Below, in pieces: positions 35,325 to 45,427 of a DNA stretch of 64,000 bases. The notes beneath the pieces are model-generated. The model ran no database searches and had not been told where the DNA came from. It was given only the letters and a program-made list of their open reading frames with translations. The DNA is from Elymus sibiricus. Taxonomy: Eukaryota; Streptophyta; Magnoliopsida; Poales; Poaceae. The translations under genes and the position numbers were made by a program. The stretch covers positions 432,777,830 through 432,841,829 of the forward strand of contig CM077663.1 in NCBI GenBank assembly GCA_039707655.1. The letters are read 5' to 3'. Position 1 is the stretch's first letter. The number at the start of each line of letters is the position of its first letter.

Positions 35325-36214
35325 ATAGCTCGCGTTGTTGCTTCCCTATGTTTTATATGTGTTCCTAGAGAAAACTAAGTTGAAAGATGTTAGTAGCAAT
35401 GATGCGGACTTGGTCCGTGATCTGAGGTTTATCCTCATTGCTGCACAGAACAATTATGTCCTTGATGCACCGCTAGGTGACAGACCTATTGCAGGAGCAG
35501 ATGCAGACGTTATGAACGTTTGGCTAGCTCAATATGATGACTACTTGATAGTTTTGTGCACCATGCTTTATGACTTAGAACCAGGACTACAAAAACGTTT
35601 TTGAAACGTCACGGAACATATGAGATGTTCCATGAGATGAAATTGATATTTCAGACTCATGCCCGTGTCAAGAGGTATGAGACCTCTGACAAATACTCCG
35701 CCTAAAAGATGGAGGAGAATTGCTCAACTAGTGAGCAAGTGCTTAGATTGTCTGAGTACTACAATCGCTTGAATCAAGTGGGAGTTAATCTTCCAGATAA
35801 GATAGTGATTGACAGAGTTCTCTAGTCACCATCACCAAGTTAGTGGAACTTAGTGATGAACTATAGTATGCAAGGGATGACGAAAACGATTCCCGAACTC
35901 TTCGTGATGTTGAAATCGACGAAGGTAGAAATCAAGAAAGAACATCAAGTGTTGATGATTGATAAGACCACTAGTTTCAAGAAAAGGGCAAAGGGAAAGA
36001 AAGGGAACTTCAAGTAGAATGGCAAGCAAGTTGTCACTCCCGTGAAGAAGCCCAAAGCTGGACCAAAGCCTAAAACTAAGTGCTTCTACTGCAAAGGAAA
36101 TGGTCACTGGAAGCGGAAAAGCCCTGAATATTTGGTGGATAAGAAGGATGGCAAAGTGAAAAAGGGTATATTTGATATACAGGTTATTGATGTGTACCTT
36201 ACTAGTGTTTATAG
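35325..36214 (+). pseudogene. Copia B gag, degenerate
   Basis: Gag-like sequence with the family order: AFLEKAKLK-equivalent, DAPLGD, LYDLEPGLQKRF, and a zinc knuckle CFYCKGNGHWKRKSP in which the last cysteine has become serine. The start codon position reads ATA (35325-35327) instead of ATG. Several stops (for example at 35602 and 35704) and frameshifts follow. At 36214 the solo LTR interrupts it; protease coding resumes at 38053. It cannot make gag. Confidence 0.88.
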
Positions 36215-38052
36215 TGTTGGAAATATGCCCTAGAGGCAATAATAAAAGTAGTTATTATTATATTTCCTTGTTCATGATAATCGTTTATTATCCATGCTAT
36301 AATTGTATTGATTGGAAACTCAAATACATGTGTGGGTACATAGACAACACTGTGTCCTTAGTAAGCCTCTAGTTAACTAACTCGTTGATCAAAGGATGGT
36401 AAAGGTTTCCTGACCATGGACATGAGATGTCATTTGATAACGGGATCACATCATTAGGAGAATGATGTGATGGACAAGACCCAAACTATAAACATAGCAT
36501 ATGATCGTGTCAGTTTATTGCTATTGTTTTCTGCATGTCAAGTATCTGTTCCTATGACCATGAGATCATGCAACTCACTGACACCGGAGGAATACCTTGT
36601 GTGTATCAAACGTCGCAACGTAACTGGGTGACTATAAAGATGCTCTACAGGTATCTCCAAAGGTGTCCGTTGAGTTGGCATGGATCAAGACTGGGATTTG
36701 TTACTCCGTGTGACGGAGAGGTATCTCAGGGCCCACTCGGTAATACAACATCACTATAAGCCTTGCAAGCAATGTGACTAAGGTGTTAGGCACGGGATCT
36801 TGTATTACGGAACGAGTAAAGAGACTTGCTGGTAACGAGATTGAACTAGGTATAGAGATACCGACGATCGAATCTCGGGCAAGTAACATACCAAAGAACA
36901 AAGGGAACAGCATACGGGATTAACTGAATCCTTGACATAGAGGTTCAACCGATATAGATCTTCGTAGAATATGTAGGAACCAATATGGGCATCCAGGTCC
37001 CGCTATTGGTTATTGACCGTAGAGGTGTCTCGGTCATGTCTACATAGTTCTCGAACCCGCAGGGTCTACACACTTAACGTTTGGTGACGATTAGTATAGT
37101 TGAGTTATTGTTGGTGACCGAAGGTTGTTCGGAGTCTCGGATAAGATCCCGGACATGACGAGGATCTCCGGAAGAGTCTGGAGGTAAAGATTGATATATG
37201 TGATAATAGTGTTTTGATCTCCGGAAGGGTTTCGGAATTCACCGGAAGGGGTTCCGAATGTTTACCGAAGTGTTCGGGTGCAGCAACACTTTATATGAGC
37301 CAAAGGGATAAAACCCACGAGGTATTGGAAAGTGCAAAAGGGAGTTTTGCTGCTGCCTTAAGCAGTAAGGCAGTACTACCGCTCAAGCGGTACTACCGCT
37401 TGGGTGAAGCGGTACTACCGCCCAACCGGTACTACCGCTCCCGAGCGGTACTACCGCTTGTGCGCGGTGCTGCAGGGATCCGAGTTGGACTCTTTCCTTG
37501 CGGGCCAAACCGACCTTGTGCGGGCAAAACCGAGCTGGTGGAGGCTTTTTGTCCAAGTTTAGACCCTAGGTCTCAACATATAAATAGAGGGACAGGGCTA
37601 GCACACGGGACACATCAGGATTTCCCAAGCCGTGTGCCGGCAACCCTAGCCCTCTAGTTCCTCCGTCATAATCTCCGTAGTGCTTGGCGAAGCCCTGCTG
37701 AGATTGCTACTCATCATCATCACCACGCCGTCGTGCTGCTGGAACTCATCTACTACTTCATCATCGCTTGCTGGATCGAGGAGGTGAAGGCGTCATCAAG
37801 CCGCACGTGTGTTGAACGCGGAGGTGCCGTCCGTTCGGCACTAGATCGGAAGGATCGTGATTGGATCGCGGGACGCTCGGCGATTTGGATCGCGAAGACG
37901 TTCGACTACATCAACCGCGTTTATTAACGCTTCCGCTTAGCGATCTACAAGGGTATGTAGATACAATCTCCCTCTCGTAGATGCTCATCACCATGGATAG
38001 GTCTTGCGTGTGCGTAGGAAAATTTTTGTTTCCCATGCAACGTTCCCCAACA
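36215..38052 (+). mobile_element. Solo LTR of a copia A/C-type element
   Basis: 1838 bases, TGTTGG...CAACA, flanked by TATAG duplications at 36210-36214 and 38053-38057 with no internal region. This is the expected product of recombination between the two LTRs of an inserted element. It carries the hairpin array at 37349-37460 and TATAAATAG at 37579. Confidence 0.95.
37349..37460. repeat. Near-palindromic tandem repeats in solo LTR
   Basis: About four AGCGGTACTACCGCT-type units plus the degenerate GGCAGTACTACC unit. One unit has drifted to ACCGGTACTACCGC. Confidence 0.8.
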
Positions 38053-38808
38053 TATAGTAGCCCTTGGGTATTTGATACTTGTTCGGTTGCTAAATATTAG
38101 TAACTCGAAACAGGAGTTACAGAATAAACAGAGACTAGTTGAGGGTGAAGTGATGATGTGTGTTGGAAGTGGTTCCAAGATTGATATGATCATCATCGCA
38201 CACTCCCTATACTTTCGAGATTAGTGTTGAACCTAAATAAATGTTATTTGGCGTTTGCGTTGAGCATGAATATGATTTGATCATGTTTATTGCAATACGG
38301 TTATTCATTTAAAGTCAAAGAATAATTGTTGTTCTGTTTACATGAATAAAACCTTTGATGGTCATACACCCAATGAAAATAGTTTGTTGGATCTCGATCG
38401 TAGTGATACACATATTCATAATATTGATGCCAAAAGATGCAAAGTTGATAATGATAGTGCAACTTATTTGTGGCGCTGCCGTTTGGGTCATATCAGTGTA
38501 AAGCGCATGAAGAAACTCCATAAAGATGGACTTTTGGAATCACTTGGTTATGAATCATTTGATGCTTGCGAACCGTGCCTTATGGGCAAGATGACTAAAA
38601 CTCCGTTCTCCGGAACAATGGAACGAGCTACTGACTTGTTGGAAATAATACATACTGATGTATGCGATCCAATGAGTGTTGATGCTCGTGGCGAGTATCG
38701 TTATTTTCTGACCTTCACAGATGATTTGAGCAGATATGGGTATATCTACTTAATGAAACACAAGTCTGAAACATTTGAAAAGTTCAAAGAAATTCAGAGT
38801 GAAGTGAA
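38053..38808 (+). pseudogene. Copia B protease end and integrase start, degenerate
   Basis: The sequence begins in the protease (PWVFDT) and stays damaged to about 38340. It is then open through the GAG-pre-integrase zinc region (CRLGHISVKRMKKLH, CEPCLMGKM) and the first integrase aspartate (HTDVCDP). It ends where CACTA-2 inserted within SEVENHRNKK-type sequence. Integrase continues at 50019. Confidence 0.88.
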
Positions 38809-38834
38809 CACTACTAGGAAAAGGGCTATAGATG

Positions 38835-39190
38835 ATATGGCTACTAATGGCGCACCAGACATGTGGTGCGCCACTACTATATAGTAATGGCGCACCATGA
38901 GTTGGTGCGCCATTAGTGTGGTAGACACTAATGGCGCACCAGACCCACGGTGCGCCATTAGTGACAAATGTTTTTTTTTCATTTTTCCAAAAATACTAAT
39001 GGCGCACCAGGGAAGAGTGCGCCATTACTAGTTTAACTAGTAATGGCGCACCTCCAACACAGTGCGCCACTACTAATTTTTTTTTTATTTTTTTTTTGCA
39101 AAACTACTAATGGCGCACCTCAAGCTGGTGCGCCATTAGTAACCAGGGTTACTAATGGCGCATATATGGGTGGTGCGCCATTAGTAACCT
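38835..39190. repeat. Left subterminal repeats of CACTA-2
   Basis: About ten copies of TAATGGCGCACC in both orientations, often as back-to-back pairs (for example CTAATGGCGCACC...GGTGCGCCATTAG). Confidence 0.9.
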
Positions 39191-39512
39191 GGGACCAGCT
39201 AGATATTTTGGACAGCCACACCTACACACTCACTTTCCCCACTTCATTCTCTCCACCTCCTCCTCCAAGATTGTGTCGGCTGCCTCCTCCTCCTCACCTC
39301 ATTTGCACCATAGATTCATCAAAATTAGGTGGTTAAATTACCTTTTTTTGATAGGTAAGTAAGGGGAAAGCTATCTTTATGTTGTAGATCTACTTTTTTT
39401 CTCTCCCTCGCTCCAACAACGTGCACATGCACTTTTTATGGCCTTGCTAGATCTATGTATGTTTGTGGTGTTGCATATGTTTGTGGTGTTGCATATATGT
39501 TTGTGTTTGCAG

Positions 39513-39655
39513 GTACCGGTATTTGAAATGCGATAGTTGCCAATATTTTGCCGGAATGTTGATTCATTTCCGTTTCGGCGAGAATTTTGGCACTATGCAT
39601 TCTTTTTGGTCCTATTTTTAGGGAAAGTCATGCCAAATTTTTTCTTGGTTCTAAA
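39513..39655 (+). repeat. Two-hairpin module, copy 1 (upstream of transposase)
   Basis: Directly after TTTGCAG comes GTACCGG. The first hairpin follows (TTTTGCCGGAA ... TTTCGGCGAG), and then the first arm region of the second hairpin (GGTCCTATTTTTAGGGAAAG, TCATGCCAAAT). The distal arm of the second hairpin is weaker than in copies 2 and 3. It ends about 30 bases before the transposase start. Confidence 0.7.
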
Positions 39656-39685
39656 ATATCGTTTTGCTCTACCCCGCAGGCGACC

Positions 39686-42600
39686 ATGGTCCGCACGATG
39701 ACCGAAGGCATCGTGAATAGGTTTTTGAGCTCCGCGAAGGCCGAGATGCTTCAAAAGAACGAGACGGAGATAAGATGTCCGTGTCGAAGATGCAAGCTGA
39801 AGAGCCTTATTGCGGACCCGGATTCCGGGCAGGTGCGGGACCACCTGCTCTTGCGTGGTTTCATGGATGGCTATCGGTGGCAAGGTGATGAAGATGACTA
39901 TGAAGTCGTCCATGGGGGTCGGGCAAGAAATGAGGAAGGGCAGCAAGACAACCACCGCGGCGAGGGCGGTCGAGAAGACGAAGAATCTCCAGGACATGAT
40001 CACGACGGTGATGCTGTACACAGTCATCATGTAGAAGATGCCGGACATGATGATGAGGAAGATCAAGACGAAGGGCATGATCATGAAGATGAAGATGCCG
40101 GAGCAGACGACGATGGAGGCTGGGTGCAGGACCCTCATATTCAAGAGCTGCTTCTCAAGCAGACGGATAATGCAAGAGCTGCCGCCCGAGAGAAAGCCAA
40201 GCTGGATCAACTGGAGATAGACGCGGTTACTCCATTGTATGAAGGATGCAGGCCCGAGGATACCCGCCTAAAAGTAACGCTCATGGCTCTGGAGATGAAG
40301 GTAAAACACAAAATGACCGACGCATGCTTCGACGAGAACATGTCATTCTGGCATGAACGTCTTCCCAAGGGGAACAAGTGCCCGACCAGTTTCGAGGAGG
40401 CGAAGAAAATCGTGTGTCCTCTGGATTTACCGCACGTGAAATACCATGTGTGCATGAACAATTGCATCATTTATCGGGACGAGCACGCGGAGTCTACCAT
40501 ATGTCCGGTGTGCGGCGTCACTCGATACAAGAAGAGGAAGAAAGCTCCTCGAAAAGTGGTGTGGTACTTTCCGATCACTCCTCGTCTGCAGCGGTATTTC
40601 GCGGACCCTAAGGTAGCAAAGCTCCTGCGTTGGCACGCGGATAGGGAGGAGAAGAAGCGAGAAGATGACGGAAATGATCCGGAGATAAATAAAAAAGACA
40701 AGATGCTGAGTCACCCTTAGGATGCGAGCCAGTGGCAAGCGTTGAACTTCGAAGACCCAGAATTTGGGAACGATCCAAGGAACATCGTGCTGGGCGCGAG
40801 CACCGATGGAGTCAATCCGTTTGGCAGCCAGAGAAGCACACATAGCACCTGGCCTGTGTTTGTGTGGATGTACAACCTTCCCCCCTGGTTGTGCATGAAG
40901 AGGAAGTACATTCACATGAGTATGCTAATTGAAGGGCCGAAACAACCAGGGAACGACATCAATCTGTATCTGGGGCTGCTGAAAGAGGAGCTAGACACGC
41001 TGTGGAAAACGCCAGCCAATACGTGGGACGCCGCAGAGAAAGAATATTTCCCTATGAGAGCCGCACTGCTCACGACGGTGCACGACTATCTCGGTTACGG
41101 ATATCTCGCGGGGCAGGTGGTCCACGGATTTTCTGGATGCGTTAGGTGCATGGATGACACAACGTATCGCCAGCTAGATAGAGATCCTGGGTCTTCGAAA
41201 ACCGTGTTCATGGGACATCGAAGGTGGCTTTGCGACGATGACCCGTGGAGAAAACGCAAGGATCTGTTCGATGGTGAAACCGAACCCCGAAGACGCCCGC
41301 GTACGAGGAGCGGCGAGGAAATAGACGAGCTGTTGAAAAATTGGAAAGATTGCCCACTGCCGGGAAAGAAGCAAAAGGCGCCAGAGCCGGGAAAGAAGCG
41401 AAAGGCGCCAGAGCCGCTGCTGAAGGTATGGAAAACGAGGTCTGTTTTCTGGGACTTGCCGTACTGGAAGATCCACCATGTGCCTCACAGCCTTGATGTC
41501 ATGCATATCACGAAGAACGTGTGCGAGAGTCTGCTTGGTACCCTGCTCAACATGCTAGAGAGGACCAAAGATGGGCCGAAAGCAAGGGCAGACTTGAAAT
41601 CAATGGGCATCAGGGAGGAGCTTCACGCTAATGATGATGATGATGAGGCGAAGCAGGACACAGAAAGTCGTCGCAAAGGCAAAAAGGCCAAGAAGACCGG
41701 AAATGACTACCCTCCCGCGTGCTTCACACTAAGTCAGGAGGAGATCGAGCAGTTTTTCACCTGCCTCGTAGGAGTAAAACTTCCTTACGGTTACGCGGGG
41801 AAGATAAGCAGATACCTAGACCCAGCGAAGCAGAAGTTCAGCGGGATGAAGTCTCACGACTGTCACGTGCTGATGACGCAGATACTTCCAGTTGCAATCC
41901 GTGGGATCATGGACGCGCACGTCCGTGAAACGCTATTTGGCCTATGCAACTTTTTCGACGTCATCTCTCGGAAGTCGGTTGGCGTGAGGCAACTCAGAAG
42001 GCTACAGGAAGAGATCGTGGTGATACTATGCGAGCTTGAGATGTACTTCCCGCCCGCATTCTTCGACGTTATGGTGCATCTGCTGGTCCATATTGTGGAG
42101 GATATCATCCAACTCGGGCCGACGTTCCTGCACAGCATGATGCCGTTCGAAAGGATGAATGGTGTCATCAAAGGATACGTTCGCAACATGTCACGTCCAG
42201 AGGGAAGCATAGCCAGGGGCTTTCTGGCCGAAGAGTGCATCTCCTACTGCACGAATTATCTAGGCATCGAGAACCCGTTGGTCTGCCCGTCAACAGGCAC
42301 CTCGGCAGGCTCGTTGGATGGGCTCACCGTGAGGGTCGGCGCGAAATGCATGTCGACTTTGAGGGTCGACTCGCCGACTTTGAAAGAGCAAACCTAGTCG
42401 CGCTACAACACATAGACGTGGTCGATCCTTGGGTGGTAGAGCACAAAACCTTTATTGAGAAGACGTACAATGACCGAGGCCAACAGAGGACGGACGGAGA
42501 TATAATCAAAGAGCACAACTCATGTTTCACGCGTTGGTTCAAGCAGAAGCTTCTGTCGTACCCTTTACATGAGGATTCTTCCGCGGAAGAACAACTCATA

Positions 42601-43221
42601 TTCGCCTTGTCACAGGGCGCCGAGCACAACCTGATGACCTATGAGGCGTATGATATCAACGGCTACACATTCTACACCGAGGACAAGGACATGAAGAGCG
42701 ATGGTTATCAGAACTCCGGGGTAACGATGGAATCCTACACCGGTAACGACAAGGACAGATACTACGGAAGGATCGAGGAGATCTGGGAGCTGAGCTACGC
42801 TGGAGAGAAGGTCCCGATGTTCCGTGTCAGATGGGCCAAGAGCGTCCTAAAAGAAGACCGGTATTTCACCACCATGGTTATACCCGAAGCCAAATCCAAG
42901 ACCGCGGGCGCAAACGTCACCGCGAAAAATGAGCCATGGGTACTGGCTTCCCAAGTGGACCAATGCTTCTTCATTACCGACCCGTCAAAGCCCAGTCGTG
43001 TTGTCGTGAGGAGAGGCAAAAGGAAGATCATCGGAATGGATGGAGTCGCCAATGAGCAAGACTTCGACAAGTACGGCGACCCGAAGATGGAACATGACGA
43101 CGACGATGAAGTAGCAGCATACACCACAAGAAGAAGCAGGACCACCCTACCTAAAGGACGTCCGTTCCACAGAAGAACTCCATTTGCGAAAAAGAAGGGC
43201 AAGAAGATTGTGAACAGATAG
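39686..43221 (+). pseudogene. CACTA-2 TNP2-type transposase gene (one stop, one frameshift)
   Basis: The ATG at 39686 follows a 3' splice-like CCCCGCAG at 39679. Domains in order: a transposase-associated zinc-like segment with CPCRRCK (residue 31 on); an acidic His/Asp/Glu-rich stretch (about 105-150); the TNP2 core with NNCIIYRDEH, CPVCGVTRY, the ASTDGVNPFG aspartate motif and the GCVRCMDDT zinc-like motif; a DUF4218 region (YFPPAFFDVMVHLLVHI, PFERMNG); and a DUF4216 region (YYGRIEEIWELSY). An in-frame TAG lies at 40718-40720. A one-base loss near 42275 in a C-run shifts the frame. Otherwise 1178 codons are intact, so inactivation is recent. It would cut and paste the element at its ends and sets the 3-bp duplication. 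Confidence 0.93.
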
Positions 43222-43396
43222 CTAGCTAAGATCGATTGTATTTAAATCGTAGTCTTCATTTCTCGATTGAATTTCATGGGCACTTTTTGAACTCATGAAT
43301 ATTTTTAAATTTCATGGGCACTTTTTGAATTCATGAATATTTTTTCAAATTTGATGATATTTTTTCATATTCAATATGAAAAAATATTGAATATTC
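43222..43396. other. 3' flank of transposase gene with ATTTCATGGGCACTTTTTGAA repeat
   Basis: AT-rich sequence with a short duplicated ATTTCATGGGCACTTTTTGA motif (43271, 43311) and a TTCATATTCAATATGAA palindrome. It may contain the transcript 3' end. Confidence 0.4.
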
Positions 43397-43397
43397 A

Positions 43398-43662
43398 TGA
43401 GGACACTCGATCTCGATCCCCCTCCATCTCGATCGCTATCCCCCTCCATCTCGATCTCGATCCCCCCCGCACCCTCCCCCGCTAGCTCCACCGCCGCCGA
43501 CGACCCACCGCACCCTCCCCCGCTCCACCGCCGCCGCCGACCCCCCGCACCCTACCCGGCCCGCTCCATCCGCCGCCGAGCACCCCCCGCACCCTCCCCC
43601 GCTCCACCGCCGCCGACGACCCACCGCACCCTCCCCCGCTCCACCGCCGCCGCCGAGCACCC
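43398..43662. repeat. C-rich minisatellite in CACTA-2
   Basis: Repeats of CCGCACCCTCCCCCGCTCCA followed by CCGCCGCCGACGACCCA or similar, about five to six units of 35-50 bases. ORFs over it (Pro/Arg or Gly-rich) are repeat translations. Confidence 0.8.
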
Positions 43663-43804
43663 CCATTTGATGATATTTTCAAATAACAAATTTGATGATA
43701 TTTTTTCATATTAATAAAAAAATTATTACTGTTTTTATAAAAAATTATTACTGTTTTTATAAAAAAATATTAAAAAATAGCAACAAAAAATAATAATAAA
43801 AAAA

Positions 43805-43945
43805 CATACTAATGGCGCACCGCTCGGGTAGTGCGCCATTGCTATCTAAAAAAAAGCTTTCTAATGGCGCACCTCTAAGGGGTGTGCCATTGCTATCAAA
43901 AAAAAGATTTCTAATGGCGCACCGCTCGGGGGTGCGCCATTAGTA
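43805..43945. repeat. Internal cluster of CACTA-2 subterminal repeats
   Basis: Three inverted pairs of TAATGGCGCACC and GTGCGCCATT lie 5 kb from either end, between the two main genes. Confidence 0.9.
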
Positions 43946-43969
43946 AGCCCCCCACCACTGGCCAGCCCC

Positions 43970-45016
43970 CGTAATCCCTCACGATCGCCCACTCTCCCCG
44001 TGCAAGATCGATACGCTCCTCCCCCCTCGCGTATTCCCTATCCGCCGCCGCCATCGCCCCCATCCGCTGTCGCTACCGCCGCCACCGCCTCCATCCACAT
44101 CCGCTGCCGCCGACGCCTCGATCCACATCCGCCGCCGGCCCCTTCCTCCGTCGCCGACCCAGCTCGCCGGAGGCTCCATCCGACACCGACTCTCCTCGAC
44201 ACGAAGGCCAGCCCGGCGGTCTCCCCCCTCCCCCCATCTTGCGCCGCCTCAGTTCCTACCGTCGCCAGACGCCCGTCCTCCCACAGGCCTCTTCCCCGGC
44301 GCCGCAACTGGCATTCTCTCCGGTAGTCTTCCACCTCACCCCCTTCCCTCCCCTCTTCTCCCCTTTGTCCTTCTAGGTTTCACTGCCACTGTCTCAAGAA
44401 GATCTCACCATGTCCACGGGCAGTATTCGCAGTTGATTCTTTGCGTTGCTCACCATGGCTGTACGCAAGAAGAGGAAGAAAACCTTACTTGCATTGCAGT
44501 TTTTGTTAGCTTATACTGTACTACACCGTATTGTCAGTGTACTTTTTTCCTCTATGTTAGTGTATATGGTCAATTCAGTTCATGTTAAGTTCTTGGTCAG
44601 AAGGGAATAGTTCTATTGATTAGTGTACTTTGGTGCTTCAGAGTTATTGAGTGTATTGTTTGTTAATCTCAAACTGTTTTTACCTTTTTTTTCCTTCATA
44701 CAATGCTATATATCTAATGAGATGCCCAACCGTAATACTAATGCTCTATGTTTGCAATCATAGAAGCAGCATAGTCAGTGTCACAATCGGTGTTGCCACA
44801 CCGTCCAAGTGTTTGTGCATCTTTTTTGTCATGTGGAAAGGCTGCTTTCCACATGTAGATTGGATTGGTCATGTTTGGGTGAGGACCCCACTTCAGGCTC
44901 TGATCTAGATATTATTTTTTGTGATGGATGCATGTAATTATTCATTCAGTTATGCATTTCATCCATAGTCATGAATAAGTTGGGTTATTCTCCGACCATC
45001 GTGTCGTGATGATTTT
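43970..45016 (+). other. GC-rich leader region upstream of CACTA-2 second gene
   Basis: A GC-rich, CCGCCGCC-containing stretch (44030-44300) resembles a grass 5' exon or leader; AT-rich sequence to 45016 could be an intron. Promoter elements were not pinpointed. ORFs in the GC-rich part overlap on both strands. Confidence 0.4.
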
Positions 45017-45020
45017 GCAG

Positions 45021-45180
45021 GTACCCCGAGAGGCCCTTGAGTTTGCCGGAATGTCGATTAACTTCCGTTCCGGCAAATTCGGGTACTCCATATGTCCTAT
45101 TTTCAGCAAAGGTCATGCTGAAATTTTCCGTGAATTTTAGCATGACTTTGCTAAAAATCGGACATATGGGGTACTTGCTA
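45021..45180 (+). repeat. Two-hairpin module, copy 2 (best preserved)
   Basis: After TTTTGCAG, hairpin 1 has perfect 10-bp arms TTTGCCGGAA and TTCCGGCAAA. Hairpin 2 has arms CCATATGTCC and GGACATATGG, with a second paired layer AGCAAAGGTCATGCT / AGCATGACTTTGCT and outer GTAC/GTAC. It lies about 250 bases upstream of the gene start at 45428. Confidence 0.85.
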
Positions 45181-45220
45181 CTAATGCATGGGCCGGGGTA
45201 TCTTAGTACTTAATTAAGTA

Positions 45221-45359
45221 GCTTTTAGGGTGCCTCGGTGTCGATAAGAACCTAAATGATGAAAGCTTAGGCTTTTAGGGTGCCTCGGCATCGACAAACC
45301 CTAAATGATAAAAGCTTAGCTTTTAGGATGCCTCGGTGTCGACAAACCCTAAATGATGA
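45221..45359. repeat. Three tandem copies of a ~50-bp unit
   Basis: Each unit starts GCTTTTAGGGTGCCTCGG and ends CCTAAATGATGAAAGCTTAG or similar. It lies in the probable intron just upstream of the coding exon. Confidence 0.85.
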
Positions 45360-45427
45360 GACCATGATCTTGTTCCTTGACAATAACCAACTTTTTGACC
45401 AAACTTGTTTCCTATTTAGAGCGAAAC

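Noticed and set aside
39587..39685. Earlier ATG at 39587 as transposase start
   Set aside because: The residues before MVRTMTEG are not family-like, and the CCCCGCAG splice-acceptor sequence lies just before the ATG at 39686.
43397..44334. Pro-rich and Gly-rich ORFs between the two CACTA-2 genes
   Set aside because: Overlapping ORFs on both strands over minisatellite and GC-rich leader; no domain and no splice support.
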